Assembly: GCA_018982785.1 (NCBI GenBank)
Contig: JAHHEN010000005.1
Span: 124,001 to 188,000, forward strand
DNA: 64,000 bases
Source: Enterococcus innesii
GTDB lineage: Bacteria > Bacillota > Bacilli > Lactobacillales > Enterococcaceae
Direction of reading: 5' to 3'
How positions within the stretch are numbered: the first letter of the stretch is position 1; the number at the start of each line of letters is the position of its first letter. Shown piece by piece: positions 8,252 to 18,035 of this stretch. The notes beneath the pieces were generated by a model, which was not told where the DNA came from, did no database searches, and saw only the letters and a list, made by a program, of their open reading frames with translations. Position numbers and translations under genes: made by a program.

Positions 8252-9472
8252 TTATTCTTTTGTGGATTCCTGAAAAACGAACAACGGAAGCTGCCGCTTT
8301 TTGTGCATTTGTTGAACTAAATAAATTCCTGCCAGCAAGATGATTGGGAAAACGATCGCCCCTATAATCCCAACCTGCAGCTGTTGTCCCGTCCATTCAA
8401 CGATACTACCAACGACAGCAGGGCCGATTGAACACCCTAGATCTCCCGCTAATGCCAAATATGCAAATAGCGCTGTCCCGCCGTTGCGAATGTATTGCGC
8501 AGAAAGACTAAAGACCCCTGGCCACATGATCCCTACGGCAAAACCGCTTAAGCCGCAGCCGATGAACCCGATCAACGGCAATGAAGCAAATCCGATCATC
8601 ATATACGCCAGTAGACAAAGCAAAACACTCAAAAACATAAAGCGTTTCAAATCGATCCGTTCCCCGAACTTGCCGTAAAGCAAGCGCGAGATCCCCATCA
8701 TCAAGGCAAAAACCATTGGCCCTGCCAAATCGCTTAGCGTTTTACTAACGCCTAAGCCCTGTTCAGCAAACGTCGATGCCCATTGACTGACCGCTTGTTC
8801 GCTGGCTCCGGCACAGACCATCATCACCAGAAACAGCCAAAAGCTTTTCAAAGAAAAGAGCTGTCGAGTGGTCAAGCCTCGTTCTCCTTCGGCAACAATT
8901 GGCGCCAACGGTACTTTGGTGAAGAAGAACAAATTGAGCAATGGGATCAGCGCCCAGATGATCGCCAAAGTCGGCCACTGTTGAATACCGAACACCATGA
9001 AGAACGCCGTCGAGAGCAAAACGACTCCAACATACCCCCAGCAATAAAAGGAGTGCAACAAGCTCATGGTTTTTTCTTTATGTTCCGTCGGACAGGCTTC
9101 GACGATGGGACTGACTAAGACTTCCAACAAGCCACCGCCAATGGCATACAACAAAACCGCTGCTAACAGCCCGCTAAACGGAGTCGGAAACCATAAGGGA
9201 AAAACAGCTAAACCAATCAAGCCGATCGCTGCAAAAAAATGCGCCGCTACGATCGAAATACGATAGCCGATGCGGTCTACAAAAAAGATCGCTGCAAAAT
9301 CGACGGCTAACTGGGTCAAAAAGTTAAAACTAACCAACAAGGTGATCTGACTGATCGGCAGCTGGTATTGGCTTTGAAAGGTCAAAAATAATAAGGGGGC
9401 AAAATTATTGATCACGGCTTGAACGATGTACCCTACAAAGCAAGCTGCAATCGTCGAACGATAACTTTTCAT
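8252..9472 (-). CDS. Major facilitator superfamily transporter
   Basis: Proton- or substrate-coupled carrier of 406 residues with about twelve membrane helices and a central cytoplasmic loop around residues 180-200. The MFS hallmark between helices 2 and 3 appears as VDRIGYRIS, and its second-half counterpart as GKFGERIDLKR. Start at 9472 is preferred because AAAGGAG lies eight bases upstream; a longer in-frame version lacks a ribosome site. It stands alone, between two terminators. Its overall feel is of the sugar/small-molecule MFS group, but no substrate can be assigned. Confidence 0.8.
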   Translation of the reverse strand: MKSYRSTIAACFVGYIVQAVINNFAPLLFLTFQSQYQLPISQITLLVSFNFLTQLAVDFAAIFFVDRIGYRISIVAAHFFAAIGLIGLAVFPLWFPTPFSGLLAAVLLYAIGGGLLEVLVSPIVEACPTEHKEKTMSLLHSFYCWGYVGVVLLSTAFFMVFGIQQWPTLAIIWALIPLLNLFFFTKVPLAPIVAEGERGLTTRQLFSLKSFWLFLVMMVCAGASEQAVSQWASTFAEQGLGVSKTLSDLAGPMVFALMMGISRLLYGKFGERIDLKRFMFLSVLLCLLAYMMIGFASLPLIGFIGCGLSGFAVGIMWPGVFSLSAQYIRNGGTALFAYLALAGDLGCSIGPAVVGSIVEWTGQQLQVGIIGAIVFPIILLAGIYLVQQMHKKRQLPLFVFQESTKE

Positions 9473-9499
9473 TTTCACTTCTCCTTTACTCGTCTTATC

Positions 9500-9505
9500 A
9501 GTATA
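9500..9505 (-). promoter_or_regulatory. Probable extended -10 promoter of the MFS gene
   Basis: The minus strand reads TTGGTATACT, an extended -10 (TGG before TATACT), about 28 bases upstream of the MFS start codon. The -35 region is poor. Confidence 0.45.
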
Positions 9506-9614
9506 CCAAGTCCAATAAGACCGTAACCATGGAGAAAACACTTTTTTTACCCAGAGAATCTTAAGGAAATTAGGATTCCTCTCCCTTCAGATAATTCCTT
9601 TAAATGGAAGCAGC

Positions 9615-9644
9615 AAAAAAGCTGCCCTCACAGACAGCTTTTTC
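9615..9644 (-). terminator. Terminator after the YczE-type gene
   Basis: Short hairpin AAAGCTG / CAGCTTT with A- and T-runs on either side, just after the YczE-like stop codon on the minus strand. Confidence 0.75.
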
Positions 9645-9660
9645 CGATTTATTCTCAAGG

Positions 9661-10260
9661 CTAGGCGTTTTTCTTCCGAGCAGCGATGGTTTTCATGGTG
9701 GCTTCAAAGATTGGGCCAATAAAGACGATACACAAGAGAGTACCTAACCCCACACTGGCGCCTAACGCAAAACCGATCAAGACCATGGCTGCATCCAAGC
9801 CGATACGGATCGTTTTTTGCGTCAATTTGCTTCCTTTGTAGATCAAGGCCGTCAAGGCTTCAAGTGCGGCTGAACCTTTGTTGGAAGAAACGTAGATGCC
9901 GGCGCCGATCCCGAATAAGATCGGTGCCGCGAAAATAGCGATCCACGGGTAGAAAGGCAAATGAATCGATACTTTGTCCATCACTGGTTCAAAGATCCCA
10001 ATCAGCAGGCCTAAGCCGATCCCGTTGATAAAACTGCCAATGCCTAATTCAGCACGATCAAAGACTGCAACGATCAACAAAACAACAATATTAAAACACA
10101 AACTGGCAATCCAAAAGGGGACATCGACAAAATTCAAAATTCCTAGTAAAAACGTACTGATCGTATCATATCCTTGATGGGCGGTGATCAATAAGGATAT
10201 GGCTAACGCAATCAGCCCGGTACCTATCAAAACTTGTGCAAATTTTTTGGTTTCTTTCAC
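9661..10260 (-). CDS. YczE/YyaS/YitT-family membrane protein
   Basis: Membrane protein of 199 residues with five to six helices. Features of the YczE type include the early GYDTISTFLLG stretch and the conserved NKGSAALEALTALIY near residue 130. GTG start at 10260. The family is widespread in Firmicutes; B. subtilis YczE affects surfactin and bacillaene production, but no general biochemical function is known. It stands alone downstream of the two-component response-regulator gene without an obvious terminator in between, so some read-through is possible. Confidence 0.8.
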   Translation of the reverse strand: MKETKKFAQVLIGTGLIALAISLLITAHQGYDTISTFLLGILNFVDVPFWIASLCFNIVVLLIVAVFDRAELGIGSFINGIGLGLLIGIFEPVMDKVSIHLPFYPWIAIFAAPILFGIGAGIYVSSNKGSAALEALTALIYKGSKLTQKTIRIGLDAAMVLIGFALGASVGLGTLLCIVFIGPIFEATMKTIAARKKNA

Positions 10261-10367
10261 AACATCACGCTCTCTTCTTTATTTTTCCTCTCTTAGTTTA
10301 CCGTGAAAGCGTCACAATTACTATCATTTAATCACAAAAACCGGATTTTTTTTGAAGAAATCTAAAT

Positions 10368-11852
10368 TCAATCAAGGGATTCATAATGCTGTTCATAGGT
10401 ATCGCGAAACTCTTTGGGGGTCAGACCATTCAATTTCTTAAACATTTTGGAAAAATAGTTGGTATTGTTGTAACCGATGCGATCCCCGATCTCACTGATC
10501 GTGGCTTTCGAATGAAGCAGCAGCTGCTGGGCTTGCTTGATTCGCACCAGATTGACGTACTGATTAAAACTCATTTCCGTTTCTTTCTTGAAGAGCTGTC
10601 CCAAATAAACGACGCTGACGTGCAGTTCTTCTGCCGCTGATTTGACCGTCAAATCATGGGTATAACCTTCTTCGATCAGCTGGATCGTCTTTTGAACGAT
10701 CTCTGAATAACGTTTTTGCGGCGGCTGTGATTTCGCCAATTCCAGCACATCATCAAAGAGTTGCCGCAAATCTGCCAATGTATTGGACTCGCGGATTCGT
10801 GCCAAAATCTGCTCATGGTTTTCTTGGGAAAGCACCGGCAGTTGCCGATAAATATCATTGAACAATAAAAAAGAAACATAACGAACATGCTCAGGGTCTG
10901 CTTGGGTTTGTTCCAAAATAGCGAACATTTTATCCAACTCATGTTGGATCGTTTTAACATCCCCGATGGTCAGTGCTTTGTTAAAAGATAGAAACGGGAG
11001 TTCTTCGTTTCGCTCTAATATATCCACGTGGATCGTCTGTTCTTGTAAGAACAGATCTGGGTAGAAGGCTTGCAGCGATTGAACCTGCTTGATTTTTTCA
11101 TAGGCTTTATACAAATTCTCCCACTCGTTGATGGTTTCGCTCATGATCAACTGCCAGTCTTTACTATCAAGCTGCTGGGCCAGTGCTTTTAGGTCAGCGT
11201 TGATTTGTTGTCTTGGTCCGGCTGCGGTAATGATCACTTGGTTTTCATCTAATCGCCCTGGTAAGATTAATGGCTGATCGTGTTGCTGAAAAAACGTCGT
11301 GATTTTTTGTAAGATCTCGGCAGTCCCATTGAACTGCAAAACGGTAAAGGGTGCTGCAAGCGGTACCCGCTGTTGCGCCAGCAAATGGAGGTACTCGCTT
11401 TCGTTCAATTCATCATTCAACCAAAGTAGGAGGCTTGATTCTTGGTACAGTTCTTTTTCTGCCAACAGTTTTTGCTGCTCCTCTAATTCAGCTGCAATCG
11501 CTTGAACACTGATGCGTAGTTCTTCTTTGTTAACAGGTTTGACCAGATAATTACGCACACCTAACGCCATGCCTTGTTTGACAAAGGCAAACTCTTGATA
11601 GCCTGAGAGAATGATCGAGAAGAATCGATTCCCAAACGCTTGCGCTTGGCGGATCATATCGATGCCGTTCATTTCTGGCATCCGAATATCCGTGATCAGC
11701 AAATCAACGGAATGTTCTTGTAGATACTCGAGAGCCTCACTAGCACTTTTCGCTGTATGCACCACCTCAAAGCCCAGCTCTTGCCAAGGCAAGATCATCT
11801 GCAGCCCTTGCAAGATCATGTATTCATCGTCAACGAACATTGCTCTATACAT
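10368..11852 (-). CDS. AraC-type response regulator (YesN-like)
   Basis: Transcription regulator of a two-component system, about 494 residues. An N-terminal receiver domain (about 1-120) has the acidic pair FVDDEYM, the phosphoacceptor Asp in LLITDIRMPEM and the Lys of YLVKPV. A long middle region follows, and the C-terminal 100 residues form an AraC double helix-turn-helix (LYLGQLFKKE and ISEIGDRIGYNNTNYFSKMFKK). The start at 11852 is chosen because AAGGGGG lies 10 bases upstream, and it overlaps the kinase gene by eight bases. It probably controls the N-glycan importer operon, whose upstream region holds 21-base-spaced direct repeats typical of AraC-type dimers. The pneumococcal TCS07 regulator is the closest functional parallel. 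Confidence 0.9.
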   Translation of the reverse strand: MYRAMFVDDEYMILQGLQMILPWQELGFEVVHTAKSASEALEYLQEHSVDLLITDIRMPEMNGIDMIRQAQAFGNRFFSIILSGYQEFAFVKQGMALGVRNYLVKPVNKEELRISVQAIAAELEEQQKLLAEKELYQESSLLLWLNDELNESEYLHLLAQQRVPLAAPFTVLQFNGTAEILQKITTFFQQHDQPLILPGRLDENQVIITAAGPRQQINADLKALAQQLDSKDWQLIMSETINEWENLYKAYEKIKQVQSLQAFYPDLFLQEQTIHVDILERNEELPFLSFNKALTIGDVKTIQHELDKMFAILEQTQADPEHVRYVSFLLFNDIYRQLPVLSQENHEQILARIRESNTLADLRQLFDDVLELAKSQPPQKRYSEIVQKTIQLIEEGYTHDLTVKSAAEELHVSVVYLGQLFKKETEMSFNQYVNLVRIKQAQQLLLHSKATISEIGDRIGYNNTNYFSKMFKKLNGLTPKEFRDTYEQHYESLD

Positions 11853-13593
11853 CTGCCTCATGCCCCCTTTGCAAACTTTTCTCATCTAAGCGGATCTTGA
11901 CCGTAAACCCAGCAGCTGCTTGAGACGTAACATCCATTTGATAGGCGCCGTTGAACATCCCCCGCAACCGTTCGTGAACATTTTTGATCCCGATCGAGGT
12001 TTGGGCTCCGATCTCCTGATTTTGCAGTTCTTCATGAATCATCGCTAACTGCTGCGGATCTGCGCCTTTGCCATTGTCTTTGACTTCAATCACGATCTGA
12101 TCGGCTTCTTTATAAGCTTTGATACTGATGGCGTTATCATTGCGCTGATAATCGATACCGTGAATGAAATAGTTTTCGACAAGCGGCTGCAGCGTGAACT
12201 TCGGCAATTCCAACTGTTCGAATGCCGGATCGATAGTTACATGATAGGCGATCTTATCTGGGTAGCGCATCTGAAACAAGTAGACATATTTTTCACAAAA
12301 ATCGATTTCTTCTTTTAAGGTCTTCGTCTTTTCTTGCGTCGTATTGTTCCGTAGCAGTGCCGAAAAGGCATAGACGACATCCGCCAGCTCTTCTTGGTTG
12401 CGGCTCAAGGCATACATTCGAATGTATTCTAAGGTGTTATAGAGAAAATGCGGATTGATCTGGGCTTGCAATGCCCGCATGTCGGCATCCCGTTGTTTGA
12501 TCTCCAGTGTGTAAATATCTTTGATGTACTCGTTGATACTGTAGGTCATGTGATTGATGGCTTCTGCGATTTCTTTCAGTTCTTGTTGGACATTGGCGGT
12601 ATCGATCCGTTTGTCAAAATTCCCTTGGCTGACTTCTTTCGTCGCATAGACGATCTGCTCTACTTGCGATGTATAGCGCTTAAAGGTGCGATGAAGCACC
12701 CATAGGACCAACAAGAGAATCCCGATTCCAAAACTAAAGATCCATATGGCACTGGAAAAAATATCCCGCCAAATCACCCTTTTTGACAACAAAACCAGGG
12801 ACACTTCTCCGCTGACAGTGGTTTGTTTTTTGATATAAAAGTCTTTCGAAAGAGTGTCGTGAATGGTTCCGTGAGCAACCGCCTGATCAATTTTGGCTAA
12901 AGTTTCCTTGCTGAGGTTCGTGGCATCCTTGTAAAGGCGCTGACCATTTGAGGTATACAAAAAACTGTTGATTCCATGAACTTGGTTGTCTTCTTGTCGA
13001 TTGGCTAAAACATCGTCTGAACGAAAGATCACGTAGACTTGGCCTAAGGGCTGGGCATAATTACTTGGTTGGGCGATCGAACGAACAAAAAACAGACGAT
13101 TTTTTAAATCAATCTGTTTGCCGCTGTGTTTTTCTCCGTAAGGTGTATCCGGCGTTGCCACTAGTGTCTCATTGCTTTCATCCAACTGAATGATGATCTC
13201 TTCGATACTAGGATGATTACGAATCAAACGATAGAGAATATTGGGCAAGTAAACACTCTGTCCCGTCTGGCGAAAAATATCATTACTATAGGAAAAATAA
13301 TCTGGCAATGAAAGCTGCAAATAGTTGCGTAATGACTCAAAGGCGGTATCTGAACTAGTAAATTCGCCAAGTACTGTTGAAACAACGGTATTTTGATCTT
13401 GCACGTAAGCATCCAGCTGCATGCTTGTGCTCTCCACTAAACGTTCACTCGTAGTAAAACGATCCGCTCCGGTATAAGCGGTCAGGACCAACATAATAAT
13501 GATGGAGATGATCACCAAAAGCACGCTGTACAGCTGCATTAACTGATTGATCAAAAAATCATGTTTGAACAAACGAAAACGCCACTTAGTCAT
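11845..13593 (-). CDS. Sensor histidine kinase (YesM-like)
   Basis: Membrane sensor of about 582 residues. A first membrane helix at about 17-40, a 240-residue external sensor region, a second helix near 280-300, a HAMP linker (KEVSQGNFDKRID), then the His_kinase domain with AQINPHFLYNTLEY, whose His (near residue 375) is the expected phosphorylation site, and a HATPase with LVENYFIHGI and DNGKGAD. Start at 13593, overlapping the DUF624 gene by eight bases; the longer frame runs into that gene. Coupling with YesL and YesN and with an LplABC importer points to sensing of oligosaccharides, here probably host N-glycan fragments. Confidence 0.9.
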   Translation of the reverse strand: MTKWRFRLFKHDFLINQLMQLYSVLLVIISIIIMLVLTAYTGADRFTTSERLVESTSMQLDAYVQDQNTVVSTVLGEFTSSDTAFESLRNYLQLSLPDYFSYSNDIFRQTGQSVYLPNILYRLIRNHPSIEEIIIQLDESNETLVATPDTPYGEKHSGKQIDLKNRLFFVRSIAQPSNYAQPLGQVYVIFRSDDVLANRQEDNQVHGINSFLYTSNGQRLYKDATNLSKETLAKIDQAVAHGTIHDTLSKDFYIKKQTTVSGEVSLVLLSKRVIWRDIFSSAIWIFSFGIGILLLVLWVLHRTFKRYTSQVEQIVYATKEVSQGNFDKRIDTANVQQELKEIAEAINHMTYSINEYIKDIYTLEIKQRDADMRALQAQINPHFLYNTLEYIRMYALSRNQEELADVVYAFSALLRNNTTQEKTKTLKEEIDFCEKYVYLFQMRYPDKIAYHVTIDPAFEQLELPKFTLQPLVENYFIHGIDYQRNDNAISIKAYKEADQIVIEVKDNGKGADPQQLAMIHEELQNQEIGAQTSIGIKNVHERLRGMFNGAYQMDVTSQAAAGFTVKIRLDEKSLQRGHEADV

Positions 13594-14206
13594 GTGCCAA
13601 ATCCCGATCAATGACGTTTTTTTCCTGACTGATCGCCACATGGCACCATAAAATCAGTAAGCTGAATGTTCCAAAGAGTAAGAGCCCTTTCATCATCCAA
13701 GTAAAAACGAGAATACTAGCGATCCCAACCAGCAATTTTAGAAAGGTCGCCATATGAAGAAACAGACACACAAAGGACAATTTCAGGTTATTCCACAAGG
13801 AAATCTCATAAGACGTGTCAAAAACCACACTTATCAGGTACAGTAAAACACTCAATCCACTGACCACAACTAAAACAAAAGAGATCATCAACCAAATCAA
13901 GCCTTGGATCTGGGTAGCTAAATACAGGTTATACACTAAGAACCCTGTCAGTAGGAAAAACAGATAAAACTGCTTGTTGGCCTTGACAAAGACGTTGCGC
14001 CAAATGCGCCATGCACTACGAAAGCTTTGATTCTCATAATTCAGGCCATCTTCGTGGATCAAAGCACTGATGGTATGAAACGCTGGACCGATCCCTAAGA
14101 TTCCACCACCGGCAAGCGTCATTACGACAAAAAACAAATTCAACTTCACGATCGCCCAAATCAAGCGAAAGCCCTTGACCAACCCGCTATTTGCTGTTTC
14201 TTCCAT
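13586..14206 (-). CDS. DUF624 membrane protein (YesL-like)
   Basis: Membrane protein of 206 residues with five to six helices. The conserved start region (GFRLIWAIVKLNLFF followed by GGGILGIGPA) and SFRSAWRIWRNVF are typical of YesL. YesL proteins nearly always accompany YesM/YesN and LplABC-type sugar importers, as here. They are assumed to assist sensing or transport, without direct proof. It begins the YesL-YesM-YesN operon with eight-base overlaps at each junction. A second DUF624 gene lies in the window at 51593. Confidence 0.85.
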   Translation of the reverse strand: MEETANSGLVKGFRLIWAIVKLNLFFVVMTLAGGGILGIGPAFHTISALIHEDGLNYENQSFRSAWRIWRNVFVKANKQFYLFFLLTGFLVYNLYLATQIQGLIWLMISFVLVVVSGLSVLLYLISVVFDTSYEISLWNNLKLSFVCLFLHMATFLKLLVGIASILVFTWMMKGLLLFGTFSLLILWCHVAISQEKNVIDRDLAHD

Positions 14207-14239
14207 TTAAAATTCCTCCCTTATTTGTTCCCTACCGAA

Positions 14240-14269
14240 AATGTAGCATGATTCCAGCTTCCTACTCAA
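14240..14269 (-). promoter_or_regulatory. Promoter of the yesL-yesM-yesN operon
   Basis: Minus strand: -35 TTGAGT (14264-14269), 18-base spacer ending in TGC, -10 TACATT (14240-14245), giving an extended -10. It lies after the hairpin that ends the importer operon, so the regulatory genes can be transcribed independently. Confidence 0.55.
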
Positions 14270-14379
14270 GCTACCTGAGAATCTTTTAATGCTATGTACG
14301 TTTTAGATGCAACATGCTTGAGATTTAAAAGCGAAAAAATAAAAGTTGCGTTTTTTGAACAAAATCCCTCTATTCACTT

Positions 14380-14450
14380 AAAAGAAAAAGCAGCCAGAAG
14401 CTAGACGTGGGAACCATTGGTCCTGATGCGTTTAGCCTCCGGCTTGCTTG
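14380..14450 (-). terminator. Terminator between the N-glycan importer and yesL
   Basis: Minus strand carries a long imperfect hairpin with arms at 14430-14449 and 14388-14407 followed by TGCTTTTTCTTTT. It should end most importer transcripts before the regulatory genes. The rest of this 274-base gap holds only the yesL promoter. Confidence 0.7.
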
Positions 14451-14480
14451 ATCTATTGATTTGTGAGAACCACCTGTTGC

Positions 14481-15950
14481 TTATTCTTGGCTTGCGCGGT
14501 ACTCATCAAATTGTTTTTGCATTTCATCGCGGACCTTCTCCCAGCCAGCGGTTTTTAATTCTTCGTTTAGTTTCGGAACATTTTCTTCTGGATCGATCGT
14601 TCCGGTTGCTAAACTTGCTTTGTAACGGTTCATGACATTGGCGATATTCGTGATTTCTGTTTTCACGTTATCAGTCTTGAAGTTGAACCCTAAGATTGGT
14701 GATGCTTCCGCGTTAGCAATGTTTTCATCACGCTCTTTGATCATATCGTCTGTGATGGATTCTTGTGTATAAAGGATCATGTTGTTCCCAGTGTTCCAAG
14801 CAGCCATGCGGGTATTTGGCAAGTAGCCATCAAGGAGACGGATTTTGTTGTCTTGGCCTTCGATTTTTTCCCAGGCTTCGCCTTCAACACCCCAAACCAA
14901 TCCATTCAACAATTCAGGATCGCTGTTCAACAAGCCCAACACTTCCACTGCTTTTTCTTTGTTTTTCGAAACATTCGCTACAACAAAGTTTGCCATTTGC
15001 GCTTGTCCGGTTGATTTTAATTGTTTCGTGATTGGACGTGAAACCAATTCATGACCTGCGGCATTGCTTAAGATCGTATCGCCGTAATCCATTGGTCCTT
15101 GAGTTTCTTCACGCATGAACCATGTGTTGCCTTCTAATGGGTAACCAGTTGTATTGGTGGCTGCATCGGTTGGGATCAAGCCTTCGTTGTACCATTTGTG
15201 CATCAATTTCAAGTTTTCCATTTGTTCATCATCTTCGTATTGATTGATGATCTTCGTTGTATCGCCATCCAATTTGACAGCAAATGGGTAATCTTTCCCA
15301 ATCACATAATCATAGTTTCCAGAAACATTAAAGGTTTGTCCGATCGCAAACGGTGCGATGTTTGGTTCTTCTTCTTTAAACTTCTTCAACACGTCTTCGG
15401 CATCTGCATAAGATTCGATCCCGCTGATATCCAAATCATATTTGTCTAAATATTGTTTATTGAAGGTCAAGACTTGTTGGGCATAAATATTGCCATTGAC
15501 TGGAAAGGCATATAATTTTCCGTCGATCGTATTGCCTTTGATATAAGATTCGTCTAATTGATCATACGCTTCTTTGGCATATTTTGGTGCTAACTCCGTC
15601 AAATCTGCATACGCGCCTTTTTGCGCATTCGCAACGTAATTTGAAGCAAAGGAAATATCGTAGTTTTCACCCGATGAAATGATGGTGCTCATTTTTTGAT
15701 CCCAGTCTCCCCAGCCGATGTACTGCAGATCGATGCGAGCGTTGGTTTTTTCTTCAATGCGTTTATTGGCGATCTCCATCAATTGATCAAAGTTTTCTGG
15801 CTTGTCCCCGACTTGATACATCAATAAAGTCGTTACGCCGTCTGCATTGTTTTCTGAATCGGATGTTGCGCCGTTCGACCCACAGGCAGCCATTCCCAAA
15901 GTTGCCGCTGCGGCCATCCCAGCAAAAGCTGTTTTTTTCCACAAATTCAT
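14481..15950 (-). CDS. Extracellular oligosaccharide-binding lipoprotein (LplA/NgtS-like)
   Basis: Solute-binding lipoprotein of 489 residues, the longer LplA/YtcQ class. Signal peptide with lipobox MAAC at about residues 20-23, then an acidic Ser/Asn linker. The body contains the characteristic TTLLMYQVGDKPENFD opening strand and the late region ending EVRDEMQKQFDEYR-like (EKVRDEMQKQFDEYRASQE). It is the last gene of a permease-permease-binding protein operon whose order matches lplB-lplC-lplA. With GH38, GH92 and GH125 nearby, high-mannose N-glycan fragments are the probable ligand, as for pneumococcal NgtS. That ligand is inferred from neighbours. Confidence 0.85.
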   Translation of the reverse strand: MNLWKKTAFAGMAAAATLGMAACGSNGATSDSENNADGVTTLLMYQVGDKPENFDQLMEIANKRIEEKTNARIDLQYIGWGDWDQKMSTIISSGENYDISFASNYVANAQKGAYADLTELAPKYAKEAYDQLDESYIKGNTIDGKLYAFPVNGNIYAQQVLTFNKQYLDKYDLDISGIESYADAEDVLKKFKEEEPNIAPFAIGQTFNVSGNYDYVIGKDYPFAVKLDGDTTKIINQYEDDEQMENLKLMHKWYNEGLIPTDAATNTTGYPLEGNTWFMREETQGPMDYGDTILSNAAGHELVSRPITKQLKSTGQAQMANFVVANVSKNKEKAVEVLGLLNSDPELLNGLVWGVEGEAWEKIEGQDNKIRLLDGYLPNTRMAAWNTGNNMILYTQESITDDMIKERDENIANAEASPILGFNFKTDNVKTEITNIANVMNRYKASLATGTIDPEENVPKLNEELKTAGWEKVRDEMQKQFDEYRASQE

Positions 15951-15977
15951 TTTTGTTTCCTCCCTATACTTATTTGA

Positions 15978-16900
15978 TTATTCTTTGACGCCACCAATTG
16001 TCAGACCACCGACAAAATACCGTTGGAAGAATGGATAGGTGATCGCAATCGGTAAGGTTGCAACAACAACGATTGCCATGCGAGCAGTTTCGCTTGGCAA
16101 AGCGGCCAAACCACCTTGGATCTGGGCAGCCATGCCGGAGCTTTTGGCTAGATAATCCAAGTTGCTTTGAATCCGCATCAAAAGTGCTTGTAACGGCACT
16201 AAAGAGTCTTTTTGAATATACAACAATGCATTGAACCAGTCGTTCCAATAGCCAAGAGCGGCAAATAGACTGATCGTTGCGATCCCTGGAACCGCTAACG
16301 GCAACACGATGGACAGAAAAATCTTCATTTCGCTGGCACCGTCGATGCGCGCAGATTCTATAATACTATCTGGTACCGTCTTTTTAAAGAAGGTCCGCAT
16401 AACAAGGATATTAAAAGGCCCTAAGGCAAGGGGTAAAATCAATGCCCAAATCGTGTCTTTCAATTGGATCAAGTTGACCATCACTAAGTAATTGGCAACC
16501 ATCCCTGGCGCAAACAACATGGTGATCAAAGCGAAGATCGTAAAGAACCGACGGAATGGAAAATTTGAGCGAGAGATGACATAGGCATAGAGCGAAGTCA
16601 TCGTTGCATTGACGAAGGTACCAAAAACAGTGATAAAAATAGATACACCAAATGCTTGGAAAATTTTGCTGCTCATTTGTCCGCTAAACAGATATAGGTA
16701 TACGCTGCGAAGGAAAATTCTTGTGGCCAAAAGCGATAGCCGTTTTCTGCCAAAGAGGTTTCACTGGTCAATGAGATCGCGATCACAAAGAGAAACGGCA
16801 AGACACAGGAAATCGCGAACAAACCGATCACGATATTAAAAATCAGGTTGACCGTTGGGTTAAAGGAGCGGATCTCGACTTTCGTTACTTTTTTCTTCAT
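15978..16900 (-). CDS. ABC sugar permease LplC/YtcP-like, frameshifted
   Basis: Second membrane permease of the N-glycan importer, about 307 residues after repair, six helices. The MetI-type coupling loop is visible as ESARIDGASEMKIFLSIVLP near residue 195, and it ends GGLTIGGVKE, usual for LplC. The frame breaks near 16690-16697: the N-terminal part reads SFAAYTY and the C-terminal part resumes YLFSGQMSSK, needing one added base. Both halves are otherwise fully conserved, so a sequencing error is likely. It ends 27 bases before the binding-protein gene. Confidence 0.85.
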
Positions 16901-16913
16901 TTATCCATCCTCC

Positions 16914-17848
16914 TTAGAATAATGCTGAATCTGGTTCTAGTTTACGAACAACCAAATTCGCTGTTAGTAATAATAATGCCCCAACCACTGATTGATAAAG
17001 GCCGGCAGCTGCGGTCATCCCGAAGTCGCCTGTGGCAGTCAGTCCATTATAAATGTACGTATCTAAAACGGAGGTGACTTGGTACAATGCCCCAGAGTTT
17101 CGTGGGACTTGATAGAAAAGTCCGAAGTCGGCACGGAAGATCCCACCGATATTCAAAATCAACAAGACGGAAATCATTGGAATCAGTTGTGGCAGTGTCA
17201 CATTTTTGATCTGCTGCCATTTGCTGGCGCCATCGACCATCGCGGCTTCGTAATACGTCTGATCGATCCCGACCACTGACGCATAATAGATGATACTGTT
17301 GTAGCCTAAGCTCTTCCAGACATTCATAAAGACGAAAATAAACGGCCACCATTTCGGATCAGCATACCAGTTGATTCCTTCACCGCCCATACCCGTGATC
17401 CATTGGTTGATGATCCCTTTGTCTGGACTCAAAAAGGCATAGACAAAGTACGAAATAACCACCCAAGAAAGGAAGTACGGCAACAGGGACATCGTGTGAT
17501 ACACTTTTACCAAACGCTTATTGCGCAGCTCACTCATTATAATGGCAAAGGCAATCGCAAAGAATAGGTTGAATGCTAAAAATACGATATTGTAAAGTAA
17601 CGTATTTCTAGTGATCAGCCAAGCATCATTGGATGCAAATAAAAATTTAAAGTTATCAAAGCCGACCCACGGGCTTTGTTTCAAACTGGCAAAAAAGCCG
17701 TCTGGTGAAATGTGGAAATCTTTGAACGCCACCACATTTGCGAATACAGGTATATAGAAAAAAAGATAAACCAGACAACACCTGGCAAAGCCATCAATAT
17801 TAACGCTTTGTATTGCCAGACATTCCTCCAAAACCCCTTTTTCTTCAC
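16914..17848 (-). CDS. ABC sugar permease LplB/YteP-like, frameshifted
   Basis: First membrane permease of the importer, about 311 residues. Correct translation begins at GTG 17848 (VKKKGFWRNVWQYKALIL), 10 bases behind AAGGAG; the alternative ATG a little upstream is in the wrong frame. The frame then breaks in the A7 run at 17758-17764: one missing base separates ALPGVVWFIFF from YIPVFANVVAFKDF. The EAA loop appears as YEAAMVDGASKWQQIKNVTLPQL. No ATPase gene is present in the operon, so a shared MsmK-type ATPase must energise it. Confidence 0.85.
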
Positions 17849-17874
17849 ATCTCATCATCTCCTTCATGCTACTA

Positions 17875-17889
17875 GAATAACGCTTTCAT
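17875..17889 (-). promoter_or_regulatory. cre-like site upstream of the N-glycan importer operon
   Basis: Minus-strand ATGAAAGCGTTATTC matches the CcpA consensus except at the final C/A positions. It lies just upstream of the ribosome site of the first permease gene, a repression position. Single-mismatch matches are common, so this is a candidate only. Confidence 0.4.
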
Positions 17890-17902
17890 CCCTAAAAAAT
17901 AA

Positions 17903-17937
17903 GGAACAAACTAAAGATAAAATGAAACAAATTAAAG
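17903..17937 (-). promoter_or_regulatory. Paired direct repeats, probable response-regulator (YesN-type) binding site
   Basis: Two 14-base copies on the plus strand, GGAACAAACTAAAG (17903-17916) and GAAACAAATTAAAG (17924-17937), agree at 12 of 14 positions and are offset by exactly 21 bases, two helical turns. This is the arrangement expected for AraC-type DNA-binding domains such as the one in the adjacent response regulator. They sit about 55-90 bases upstream of the first permease start codon. Confidence 0.6.
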
Positions 17938-17973
17938 GTCTTTGTTTATATTTTGTTTTTATTCTTTAAAAAC

Positions 17974-18010
17974 CTAAAAAACGTCCTACCTTTTGCAAGA
18001 TAGGACGCTT
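17974..18010 (-). terminator. Terminator of the GH125-GH38-kinase-GH1 operon
   Basis: Hairpin ACGTCCTA (17981-17988) with TAGGACGC (18001-18008); on the minus strand it is followed by a T-run. It separates the glycosidase operon from the importer operon. Confidence 0.8.
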
Positions 18011-18035
18011 CATTGAGTTGTTTTTTTATGAATGA

